From the NCBI GenBank assembly GCA_964353115.1, contig CAYGUI010000057.1, forward strand, positions 1 to 8,053: 8,053 bases of DNA, read 5' to 3'. This document shows, piece after piece, positions 1 through 7,240 of this stretch. Both the position numbers and the translations under genes were made by a program. Numbering within the stretch: the first letter of the stretch is position 1; every line of letters starts with the position of its first letter. The stretch comes from CAYGUI01 sp964353115. GTDB taxonomy: Bacteria > Pseudomonadota > Gammaproteobacteria > JAGOUU01. The notes below the pieces were generated by a model. That model saw only the letters and a program-made list of their open reading frames with translations. It did no database searches and was not told the origin of the DNA.

Positions 1-85
1 TTGATTCAATTTTAGTAATATCTTATATATCATTTTTTTTTCTTAATTAATTATGTGGTGTATTTTTTTTAGTTGTTAATTATTC
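1..85 (-). pseudogene. barA: Continuation of barA (HisKA second helix) with further in-frame stops, cut by the window edge
   Basis: Reading on in the barA frame past the TAA at 86-88 gives 28 complete codons to base 2. They line up without a gap against the BarA stretch running from RDHL (RDYL in relatives) through NDVLDFSKLEA. Matches or conservative matches include Leu at 77-79, Thr at 71-73, His-Asn at 50-55, Asn-Asp-Ile at 26-34, Asp at 20-22 and Lys-Ile-Glu-Ser at 2-13. Further TAA stops lie at 80-82, 47-49 and 23-25. The frame is kept but the protein is not. The alignment rests on my memory of the family, not on a search. Either the gene is a pseudogene, or the edge of the sequence contains base-call errors. 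Confidence 0.7.
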
Positions 86-1078
86 TTATTGATTTTTATC
101 TTGAGCGTTTTTAATTAGTAAATTAGTAAAGCCAATAATTCCATTCATAGGAGTGCGAATTTCATGGCTCATATTAGCTAAAAACTGTGATTTAGCTTTT
201 GTTGCATTAAATGCTTCTTCTTTCGCTATTTCAAGCTCTTTGTTTTGTAGTTCAATAGTTTTTAATGTTTTACGCAGGCTAGAAGTTGCTTTATTAATGT
301 TACTTCTCATTTCTTGATGTACGCGGTTTAATGCTGCAGCCATGCTATTAAATCCATCTTGCAAAATTTTTAATTCTCCTTCTGCATCGGTTTTAACTCG
401 CACATTAAGCTCACCTTGCTTTACCTTATTTACAGCATTAGCTAGATTTAATATTGGCTCAGAAACTTCATTTCCTAGCCTTTTGGCAAACCAAAAGCCG
501 ATAATAAGGCCTAAAATAGATATTAAGGCGCAGGTTATAAGTGCTTCAATTTGTTCAAAATCGGTGCGGTCACGAGCAAGTTCAACTAGTACCCAACCAT
601 AAATATCTTCAGTTAAAGAGTCGCGTGTTAAATTTTTAAAATCATGCAACCTATCTGTAAATTTCTCATATATAGGCTCGCGAAAGATTATGGGTGCCCA
701 AAAAATCTGGTGCTGGCCATTTATGCTGCTATCAGCAAGAGGTACGCTAGGTTTTAAATCAGTTTTTTCTAGGCCTATTTTCTTGCCGCTTGCAATAATT
801 AAATTGCCATCATCATCATAAACAGTAATAGCCTTAATATCTTTGTCTTGTCTCGTACTATCTAATAAGCGCTTTAGAATTTTTTTGTCATTTTGTGATA
901 CTCCATATTCTGCCGCTGTGGCAACATTAAGAGATAAAGCTATCCCATGATCACGTAAAGCAGCCTCAAGCTGATTTATGCGCGAGCTGGTAAAAAATAC
1001 TCCAAGTAATAGCGATATGATAATGGTCGGAGTTAGAGAGACGATTATGACTTTGCTTTTTATTCCTGGTTCGTACAT
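86..1078 (-). CDS. barA: BarA/GacS/LetS-type hybrid sensor kinase, N-terminal 330 residues only (interrupted gene)
   Basis: This is the input half of an inner-membrane hybrid histidine kinase that in intact form autophosphorylates and drives the UvrY/GacA/LetA regulator. Visible in order: membrane helix at about residues 8-30, periplasmic sensor region 31-175, second helix 176-198, HAMP 199-252, a charged coiled coil 253-295, and the HisKA H-box with MSHEIRTPMNG, phospho-acceptor His305. E. coli BarA has the same layout, with its histidine near residue 302, but is 918 residues long. Here translation stops 25 residues after the histidine, so the ATPase, receiver and HPt domains are missing. 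ATG at 1076-1078 is chosen because the frame closes four codons upstream; no clear Shine-Dalgarno is seen. The position divergent from rlmD-relA matches the E. coli order. The coding part looks well conserved, so any disruption is probably recent. A product of this length could not phosphorylate itself. Confidence 0.85.
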   Translation of the reverse strand: MYEPGIKSKVIIVSLTPTIIISLLLGVFFTSSRINQLEAALRDHGIALSLNVATAAEYGVSQNDKKILKRLLDSTRQDKDIKAITVYDDDGNLIIASGKKIGLEKTDLKPSVPLADSSINGQHQIFWAPIIFREPIYEKFTDRLHDFKNLTRDSLTEDIYGWVLVELARDRTDFEQIEALITCALISILGLIIGFWFAKRLGNEVSEPILNLANAVNKVKQGELNVRVKTDAEGELKILQDGFNSMAAALNRVHQEMRSNINKATSSLRKTLKTIELQNKELEIAKEEAFNATKAKSQFLANMSHEIRTPMNGIIGFTNLLIKNAQDKNQ

Positions 1079-1104
1079 GTGTATGATTTAATTTGTAAAA
1101 TATT

Positions 1105-1123
1105 TATAATAGCTAGAATTATA
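1105..1123. promoter_or_regulatory. Inverted TATAAT pair, possible -10 element for barA
   Basis: TATAAT at 1105-1110 and ATTATA at 1118-1123 form a 6-bp inverted repeat around a 7-base spacer. The second arm read on the minus strand is a perfect -10 consensus, about 40 bases upstream of the barA start codon. No convincing -35 box lies 16-18 bases further upstream on that strand. In such AT-rich DNA the match could be chance. It could equally be a small operator for a dimeric regulator. Confidence 0.25.
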
Positions 1124-1131
1124 TCTTATTT

Positions 1132-1160
1132 TTGAATGGACATACAGGACAAAATATGTT
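1132..1160 (+). promoter_or_regulatory. Candidate sigma-70 promoter for the membrane protein-rlmD-relA operon
   Basis: TTGAAT at 1132-1137 and TATGTT at 1155-1160 are separated by exactly 17 bases. Each hexamer matches the sigma-70 consensus at four of six positions. Transcription would begin near 1167, leaving a leader of about 60 bases before the ATG at 1229. This is the only well-spaced pair I find in the 150-base divergent region. Promoter calls by eye in AT-rich DNA are weak. Confidence 0.35.
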
Positions 1161-1228
1161 AGGCTGGGGGTTAGTTATTGGCAGTATGTCAGTAAGTTAT
1201 AAATCAAATAAAAAGGTAGTTTATAGGT

Positions 1229-3634
1229 ATGTCACACGATACGCTAACCCCTCAAATCTTGATCGATTTAGCAGCACAGTTCAATAATCCCGAATTACAA
1301 GCAAAAAATCCACTTACACTAAAACCTCTTGCTAAAAAGATAAGAAAGGTGGCTCGTGAACACGGCATCTCTAGTAGTGTATATAGAATAGGTACAAGAT
1401 ACTACCTTGATACAGAGGATAAATTCTTTTCACAGCATTTTGGCTCTGAATCAATTACTTTTTTTAAAACTAAAATAAGAGAACATGATTTTTTTGTTTC
1501 TGATGTTTTTGTTGATGCTCGCGAGTATGTTGAGTTTTTAATAGGCATTTGTCGAAAAGATATTGATCCTATATATCAAGATGGAAAGAAAAAAGGCCAG
1601 GAAAAAACTAAAGATAGAATTGAAAAAGAAGCTGAAAGAGAAGCTTATAAAGAATTCTTTAGTCTTATACGTGGTGATAAGCTTGCCAGTTTCGATACTG
1701 ATTTTTTTAAAAATATATATGTTGATGGTGTTAAAAAGGGGATATCTAAAGTATCTTTAGAAAAACTTTTATCGCATTATCATAGAGATAAAGCTGATGA
1801 ATACTCTTTCACTTTCACTCAAAAAGAACTAGATAAATTATCTATAGCTACTAATGACAAGCTGGCAATAGAAGCAAAAAAAGTTGATGTTGAAGTAAAA
1901 AGAAAAATTTATAACGACAAAAAATTTTCTAATCGTCAGCAAAAAGCCGCATCCGGTGCGCGTAATTTATCAATAGCAGCAGTTGCCACAGCAATTGAAA
2001 CTGCGGTTGCTAAAAGTTTCTTAAACATTCATCAATTCATCGGGTTTGTAGGATTTATATTTTCATCAAATTTCGGTTTATTTATTGGTGACTTGAATAG
2101 CACAGACAAGAAAGTATCTGGTAACGGATTTGCTAATTTTTTATTTGGTGGAAAACTACTTGATGGTGAAACTCGCCGTTGGGTGCCTATTAGTGTTGGG
2201 GCTAGAATAGCTAAAGCAGTTCTTGGACTTATTTTCTTATTCTATGCAGCAGCTTATTTTACTTTAGGCTTATCAAGTGCTTTCGATGCTTTTGGTGCAT
2301 TTAACCTATTAAATACTTTAGGTGGCGCTGGAACTTATATTGCAGTTGGTGCTGCGGTACTATCAGCTACCTGTATTTTTGCATTAATGATGGTAGGTTT
2401 TGTACTTGATAATTTCGGTGAGCGTTATAAATTTTTAAATAAAAGTGAAGATGAATTAACAACTAAAATATCTCGTGCGAAAAAAATACGTAACGGCATT
2501 CTTGCTGGTCTTGATACGATATTTTTAGCTCCTGCTCGTTATTTAATAGGCTGGGAAACATTAGTTAAATACAAAAAAGAACTTGATAAGACAGTAAGCA
2601 AAAAAGATAAAGCTATTGTATTGTTAGGTGCTTTTGGCGCTACATTTTTTAATATTGTTCGTGTTGCGATTAAAATTGCTATTGGATATGCACTAATTAC
2701 AGCATTTATGATTTTGTTTGCTAAAACTGGTAATGCGTTATCTAGCACAGTATTCCCGTACTTCTTTGGGGTTAATCCATTGTCATTCCCAGGTAACACA
2801 TCGTTTAGTTTTTTTAATGGCTTAACCATGGTAAATACTAATGCTGTTGGTGTAATTGGCGCTCTTGAGGGGGTGTTTTTATCACGTTATGCATTTGTGG
2901 TAGTAGATGCTGTATTAAATTTTGTTGCAGCAACCGTGTGGAACTTAGTTATTAAAAATATAATTAGTGAAAATGCACAAAGATTACTACTAGGTAATCG
3001 TGCGGCGCCAAAATGGCCTTTTGATACAAAAGGTGGTTTAAAAGTTATGGCATCAAGCTTGTTAGGTAAAGTAGTAGCTCTAGTTAATGCTTGTATCTTC
3101 GGTACTTTATCTAAGCAAACATTAGGTATAGGCGCAGCTGGTTTTGTGCCTGGTTACATGGGCTCTGTTGGTGCTAACGGTAAAAATTTAGGTGGCATAG
3201 TTTACAGTATGTTTAACTATGTTCATAAAGGTTACCGTAACTTTAAATTATTAGGTGAAGAAGCTAATGAAGCTGAGGGTTCTCGTCGTGTTGTATTGCA
3301 AGCTGCGCGTTTCTTAGCTCCGTTTAGAATTATTCCTAATGGCGTTATTGCTTTAACTAATTCATTTATTCAGTTAGCGACAATTCCCTTTAGAATTGTG
3401 ACTCTTGGTAAAGCTTCCGGGTTTTTTAATAAAATTTTAATACCTAAAATTCCGCCACTTCGCTCATCAAAAAAATCTGGTAATTTTGAGTCTGAGTTGA
3501 AGCACGAATTACGTGTAACAGCTGGTGATGATAATAAGCTAATTGCTACAGTTGTTAGGCCTGCTGCAGTTGCTGTTGATAATTCAACTGAGGTGCCTGC
3601 TGTAACTCCTACTGCCGCTGCCGCTGGAGCTTAG
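1229..3634 (+). CDS. Unrecognised 801-residue multi-spanning membrane protein
   Basis: I do not recognise a family. Residues 1-240 are hydrophilic and probably cytoplasmic. They include a short basic segment near 30-60 and a highly charged, probably coiled stretch at 117-145. There is no signal peptide. From about 245 a chain of hydrophobic segments follows, roughly at 245-287, 325-348, 366-393, 463-498, 535-577, 605-645 and 700-725, with charged loops between, so some 7-10 membrane passes are likely. The tail from about 740 is hydrophilic and ends in an Ala/Pro/Thr/Val-rich stretch. The ATG at 1229 is the first start after the promoter region; the only purine-rich site, AAAAGG at 1211-1216, is rather far away. 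Base composition resembles the neighbours. It is first in an operon with rlmD and relA, where E. coli has no such gene. No catalytic motif, transporter signature or ATP-binding loop is visible. A transporter, envelope protein or host-directed membrane protein all remain possible. Confidence 0.8.
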   Translation: MSHDTLTPQILIDLAAQFNNPELQAKNPLTLKPLAKKIRKVAREHGISSSVYRIGTRYYLDTEDKFFSQHFGSESITFFKTKIREHDFFVSDVFVDAREYVEFLIGICRKDIDPIYQDGKKKGQEKTKDRIEKEAEREAYKEFFSLIRGDKLASFDTDFFKNIYVDGVKKGISKVSLEKLLSHYHRDKADEYSFTFTQKELDKLSIATNDKLAIEAKKVDVEVKRKIYNDKKFSNRQQKAASGARNLSIAAVATAIETAVAKSFLNIHQFIGFVGFIFSSNFGLFIGDLNSTDKKVSGNGFANFLFGGKLLDGETRRWVPISVGARIAKAVLGLIFLFYAAAYFTLGLSSAFDAFGAFNLLNTLGGAGTYIAVGAAVLSATCIFALMMVGFVLDNFGERYKFLNKSEDELTTKISRAKKIRNGILAGLDTIFLAPARYLIGWETLVKYKKELDKTVSKKDKAIVLLGAFGATFFNIVRVAIKIAIGYALITAFMILFAKTGNALSSTVFPYFFGVNPLSFPGNTSFSFFNGLTMVNTNAVGVIGALEGVFLSRYAFVVVDAVLNFVAATVWNLVIKNIISENAQRLLLGNRAAPKWPFDTKGGLKVMASSLLGKVVALVNACIFGTLSKQTLGIGAAGFVPGYMGSVGANGKNLGGIVYSMFNYVHKGYRNFKLLGEEANEAEGSRRVVLQAARFLAPFRIIPNGVIALTNSFIQLATIPFRIVTLGKASGFFNKILIPKIPPLRSSKKSGNFESELKHELRVTAGDDNKLIATVVRPAAVAVDNSTEVPAVTPTAAAAGA
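3626..3629 (+). promoter_or_regulatory. Shine-Dalgarno GGAG for rlmD, inside the end of the upstream gene
   Basis: GGAG lies 8 bases before the GTG at 3638 and within the last codons of the 801-residue gene. It supports the GTG as the true rlmD start and indicates translational coupling, because ribosomes ending at the TAG (3632-3634) finish almost on top of the rlmD start. Confidence 0.6.
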
Positions 3635-3637
3635 TTA

Positions 3638-5011
3638 GTGTTAGACAAATCATCACAATCTTCGACTATATCACGCCTAAGCCATGATGGCCGCGGCGTG
3701 ACTTCATCTTCTGATGGCCGCATAACTTTTGTTACTGGTGCCTTGCCAGGCGAAGACATTACTTGGCAACCTGTTCGTAAAAATAAAAAATATTTAGATG
3801 CTAAAGTAGTTGAAGTTATAAAAAATTCAGAAGATCGTATAACTCCTAAATGTTCAAAATTTTTAATCTGCGGTGGCTGTAGTTTGCAGCATTTATCAAC
3901 AGAAAAACAGTTAGAGTTTAAGGGGAAAATTGTTGCTGAATTGTTGGAGCATTTTGGCGGGGTGAAAGCCTCCCTCGACGCTTCTGCAATAACTGCAAAA
4001 AACTATGGCTATCGTCATCGTGCCAGACTTAGTGTTCGCTATGTTGAAAAGAAAAACAAAGTTCTAATTGGCTTTACAGAAAAACTTAGCAGATATATTG
4101 CTGAAATTGATCATTGCGAAGTTTTACATCCTAAAATTGCTGATTTATTAAAGCCGCTGGAGGAGTTAATTTATAACTTATCAGTGCGTTCTGAAATTCC
4201 GCAAATAGAAGTAGCACTTGGAGATTCTGATTTATCACTAACTATTCGCCATCTTAAAGAGTTAAATGATAATGATAAAACTTTATTGAGAGAATTTGCA
4301 GAAAAAAATAGTATTATTTTATTTTTTCAGCCCAAAGGTCTTAATAGTATTTATAATTTTTATCCTGGAGAAGTTGAGTTTTTAGAGTATAGTATCTGGA
4401 TTCCCGCCTACGCGGGAATGACGGAAAAGGACGCCGGAATGACGAAAGATGATACAGGTCATGAAATTAAGTATCATTTTAAAACTACGGATTTCACACA
4501 AATAAATCCTAGTATGAACCAAAAAATGGTTAATTATGCATTGGAACTATTAGATTTAAATAACCAAGACATAGTTTTAGACTTATTCTGTGGTCTTGGT
4601 AACTTTACATTACCAATTGCAAAGCAAGCAAAAAAAGCTGTTGGTGTTGAGCTTAGTAGCGATATGGTGCAACGTGGTTATCATAATGCAAAATTAAACA
4701 ATATAAATAATGCTAATTTTTATCAGCAAGACTTAATAGAAATTGGCAAATTATCTTCATCGAGCATTTGGCTTAAAGAGTGCTATAATAAGGTCTTATT
4801 AGATCCGGCGCGCAGTGGAGCAAAAGAAATTTTGCCTACAATTATTGAAATTGCGCCCGAAAGAATAGTCTATGTTTCTTGTAATCCGGCAACATTTGCG
4901 CGGGATGCAGGGATTTTGTGTGAAAGTGGATATAAATTAAATAAAATCAATTTATTAGATATGTTTCCACATACAGCACATGTGGAAACAATAGCGCTAT
5001 TTACAAAATAA
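3638..5011 (+). CDS. rlmD: 23S rRNA (uracil-1939-C5)-methyltransferase RlmD (RumA)
   Basis: This enzyme uses S-adenosylmethionine to make m5U1939 in 23S rRNA. An N-terminal TRAM domain (about 12-65) is followed by the [4Fe-4S] cluster cysteines C72, C78, C81 and C160, spaced nearly as in E. coli. The C-terminal Rossmann domain shows the SAM motif DLFCGLGNFTLP (315-326), LLDPARSGA (387-395), the nucleophile C415 in VSCNPAT, and the general-base Glu450 in HTAHVET. These residues distinguish it from RlmC and TrmA. At 457 residues it is somewhat longer than E. coli RlmD (about 433). Much of the extra length is an in-frame palindromic repeat encoding roughly residues 252-272, between the central domain and the Rossmann fold; all catalytic residues are intact. 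The start is GTG with a good ribosome site. It begins three bases after the membrane protein gene and is followed nine bases later by relA. Confidence 0.95.
   Translation: MLDKSSQSSTISRLSHDGRGVTSSSDGRITFVTGALPGEDITWQPVRKNKKYLDAKVVEVIKNSEDRITPKCSKFLICGGCSLQHLSTEKQLEFKGKIVAELLEHFGGVKASLDASAITAKNYGYRHRARLSVRYVEKKNKVLIGFTEKLSRYIAEIDHCEVLHPKIADLLKPLEELIYNLSVRSEIPQIEVALGDSDLSLTIRHLKELNDNDKTLLREFAEKNSIILFFQPKGLNSIYNFYPGEVEFLEYSIWIPAYAGMTEKDAGMTKDDTGHEIKYHFKTTDFTQINPSMNQKMVNYALELLDLNNQDIVLDLFCGLGNFTLPIAKQAKKAVGVELSSDMVQRGYHNAKLNNINNANFYQQDLIEIGKLSSSSIWLKECYNKVLLDPARSGAKEILPTIIEIAPERIVYVSCNPATFARDAGILCESGYKLNKINLLDMFPHTAHVETIALFTK
4396..4445 (+). repeat. Palindromic repeat inserted in frame within rlmD
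   Basis: A perfect 8-bp stem, ATTCCCGC (4400-4407) and GCGGGAAT (4412-4419), encloses the loop CTAC (4408-4411). It is flanked by CTGG before and GACG after. The 9-mer GGAATGACG then recurs at 4436-4444, so a degenerate half-unit follows. It is GC-rich against AT-rich surroundings. Translated, it gives WIPAYAGMT and then DAGMT, a peptide widely seen where such dispersed repeats enter genes. A second copy lies in the methyltransferase gene at 7542-7587. Confidence 0.85.
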
Positions 5012-5020
5012 ACCTATTTT

Positions 5021-7240
5021 ATGGTAAAAATTCGAGAAGATCAGCCTTTAACCAAGCAGGGGGCTGTAGATATTGAAAAATGGTTACCCAGAGTAGTCAA
5101 TGGACAGAAACATTTAGATCTGGATTTGATCAAAAGGGCGTGTAATTTTGCTCAAGATTATGCTGCAACTAGCCCAGATAAATTAGCCTTTCATTGGTTA
5201 CATCAAGGGCTGACAATGGCTGAGATTTTAGGTAATTTAAGTCTTGATACCGAAACAATCACTGCTAGCATTTTATTTAATTTAACACACGATACTAATA
5301 TTCCATTTAGTGTTATCAAAGATAATTTTCCTGATAGTATTTTAAAGCTAATTAAAGGCGTCATTCGTATGGATGCTATTCGCGGTTTTAGTGACAATAT
5401 TGTTAATAATCGTGACGAAAATCAGGCCGAAAAAATCCGTAAGATGCTGCTTGCCATGGCAGAAGATGTGCGTGTAGTTTTAATTCGTTTGGCTGAGCAT
5501 ATTTGTGAATTGCGCTCTGCAGATAAAGCCGATCGTGAAGAAAAAATAGAGTTGGCGCAACAGACGCAGAGTATTTATGCACCTCTTGCAAACCGTTTAG
5601 GCGTTGGGCAAATTAAATGGGAATTGGAGGATTTAGCATTTCGTTATCTTGAGCCAACTACTTATAAAGAAATTGCACGTTTTCTTGATGAAAAAAGAAT
5701 AGATCGTGAAAAATATGTAGCTTGTGTTGTTGAAGATATTAAGCAGGCGTTGAGTCATGATGATATTAATGCTGATGTAGCAGGACGAGCTAAGCATATT
5801 TACAGCATTTGGCGTAAAATGAAGCGCAAAAACTTAAGCTATAATGAAATTTATGATATACGAGCTGTACGTATTTTGACGGACAAAATTCAAGATTGTT
5901 ATGCAGCCCTTGGTATTGTACATTCATTATGGCGTCACATTCCCAAAGAGTTTGATGATTATATAGCGACTCCAAAAGAAAACGGTTATCAATCATTGCA
6001 TACAGCAGTTATTGGCCCTGATAAAAAAATAGTCGAGATTCAAATTCGCACTATAGATATGCATCGTGATGCGGAGCTAGGGGTTGCTGCTCATTGGTTA
6101 TATAAGGAAGATGCTAAACATGGTAAAAGTTTTCAATCAAAAGTTGCTTGGTTGCGTCAATTACTAGAATGGCAGGATGAAATTTCTGATACTCATCAAT
6201 TTGTTGAAGAATTAAAACACGAGGTTTTTGAAGATCGTATTTATGTTTTAACGCCAAAGGGTGATGTTGTTGATTTACCTGAAAATGCAACCCCATTGGA
6301 TTTTGCTTATTCCGTTCATACCGAGGTAGGGCATTGTTGTCGTGGAGCAAAAATTAATGGTCGCATAGTTCCATTAACATATAGATTAAAAACAGGCGAT
6401 CAGGTCGAAATTTTAACAGTAAAAAATGGCTCACCTAGTCGTGATTGGGTTAATCAAGATTTAAAATATATAACTACAGCTCGAGCGCGCAATAAAGTTT
6501 TATCATGGTTTAAAAGGCAAAATTATGATGATAATTTACAAGATGGTAAATTAATACTGGAAAAAGAATTAAACCGGTTAAGTATTAATAACGTAGATTT
6601 ATCTAAAGTTGCTAAAAAGTTAAATTTTAAATTAGCCGATGATGTTTACGTGGCTTTGGGGCGTGGTGATTTAAGGATTTCACAAATATTATCAGCGGCA
6701 GAGTTAGATGAAATTAATAAATTAGATCTTGCTGATGTAAAAATACCAATTAAAAAATCTACAATCAGAAGTGAAAGTGGTAATGCTGTATTGGTATCAG
6801 AAATAGGCAATATATTGACTTCAATAGCCCGCTGCTGCAAACCAATTCCGGATGATAGTATCATTGGTTATATAACATATGGCCGTGGCATTAGTGTGCA
6901 TAGAGCTGATTGCGCTAATATAAAATATATAGAAGCTACGGCTCCTGAGCGTTTATTAGAAGTACGATGGAACTCTGAGTCTGATAATAAATCATTTAAT
7001 TATCAAGTTGATATCACAGTTTTATCTAATGATCGCCATGGATTATTGCGTGATTTAACCAATATCTTATCTATAGAAAAGGTAAATATTACTAATATTT
7101 CTAGTAAAACAGATAAAAATGATTTGGTTTACACTAACATAAGTGCTGAGATAGATTCACGGCATGATCTTGATAAAATAATTGCCAAAATTGAGCGTTT
7201 GCCAAATGTTATTGAGGCGAAGCGCAAAATTTTATCATGA
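5021..7240 (+). CDS. relA: GTP pyrophosphokinase RelA, (p)ppGpp synthetase I
   Basis: RelA transfers pyrophosphate from ATP to GTP/GDP on ribosomes stalled with uncharged tRNA, producing the stringent-response alarmone. Domains in order: degenerate hydrolase-like HD domain (about 35-195), synthetase (about 240-395), TGS (about 403-465), helical region, CC/zinc-finger-like domain with C605, C606, D630 and C631, and ACT (about 660-739). Synthetase residues are in place: D279 in YDIRAVRI, EFDDY at 310-314 (the acidic EXDD signature of RelA rather than SpoT), NGYQSLHT at 321-328, and E339, Q341, R343 in VEIQIRT. In the HD domain the metal-binding His-Asp is replaced by F86-N87, so hydrolysis should be absent. 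Its 739 residues compare with 744 in E. coli. ATG at 5021 is the first start after a stop in frame; it lacks a Shine-Dalgarno and probably depends on coupling to rlmD, which ends nine bases earlier. Confidence 0.97.
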   Translation: MVKIREDQPLTKQGAVDIEKWLPRVVNGQKHLDLDLIKRACNFAQDYAATSPDKLAFHWLHQGLTMAEILGNLSLDTETITASILFNLTHDTNIPFSVIKDNFPDSILKLIKGVIRMDAIRGFSDNIVNNRDENQAEKIRKMLLAMAEDVRVVLIRLAEHICELRSADKADREEKIELAQQTQSIYAPLANRLGVGQIKWELEDLAFRYLEPTTYKEIARFLDEKRIDREKYVACVVEDIKQALSHDDINADVAGRAKHIYSIWRKMKRKNLSYNEIYDIRAVRILTDKIQDCYAALGIVHSLWRHIPKEFDDYIATPKENGYQSLHTAVIGPDKKIVEIQIRTIDMHRDAELGVAAHWLYKEDAKHGKSFQSKVAWLRQLLEWQDEISDTHQFVEELKHEVFEDRIYVLTPKGDVVDLPENATPLDFAYSVHTEVGHCCRGAKINGRIVPLTYRLKTGDQVEILTVKNGSPSRDWVNQDLKYITTARARNKVLSWFKRQNYDDNLQDGKLILEKELNRLSINNVDLSKVAKKLNFKLADDVYVALGRGDLRISQILSAAELDEINKLDLADVKIPIKKSTIRSESGNAVLVSEIGNILTSIARCCKPIPDDSIIGYITYGRGISVHRADCANIKYIEATAPERLLEVRWNSESDNKSFNYQVDITVLSNDRHGLLRDLTNILSIEKVNITNISSKTDKNDLVYTNISAEIDSRHDLDKIIAKIERLPNVIEAKRKILS

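Noticed and set aside
1..33. An ATG on the minus strand at 31-33, open to the left edge, as the start of a new gene.
   Set aside because: The ATG arises from a shifted reading of the barA remnant, and the barA frame itself aligns codon by codon with the HisKA helix. Eleven codons give no independent support.
342..602. Open frame on the plus strand opposite barA.
   Set aside because: It is antisense to the HAMP and second membrane-helix region of a recognisable protein, with no ribosome site and no recognisable sequence.
1563..1760. Second plus-strand open frame inside the membrane protein gene.
   Set aside because: It is a lysine-rich shifted reading of the charged coiled stretch, a product of A-rich composition.
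2539..2829. Minus-strand open frame opposite the membrane protein gene.
   Set aside because: It is antisense to hydrophobic segments of a long, continuous gene and has no start signals.
5203..6864. Several 60-80 codon minus-strand open frames opposite relA.
   Set aside because: All lie within a complete relA whose domains are intact. None resembles a known protein or has a ribosome site.
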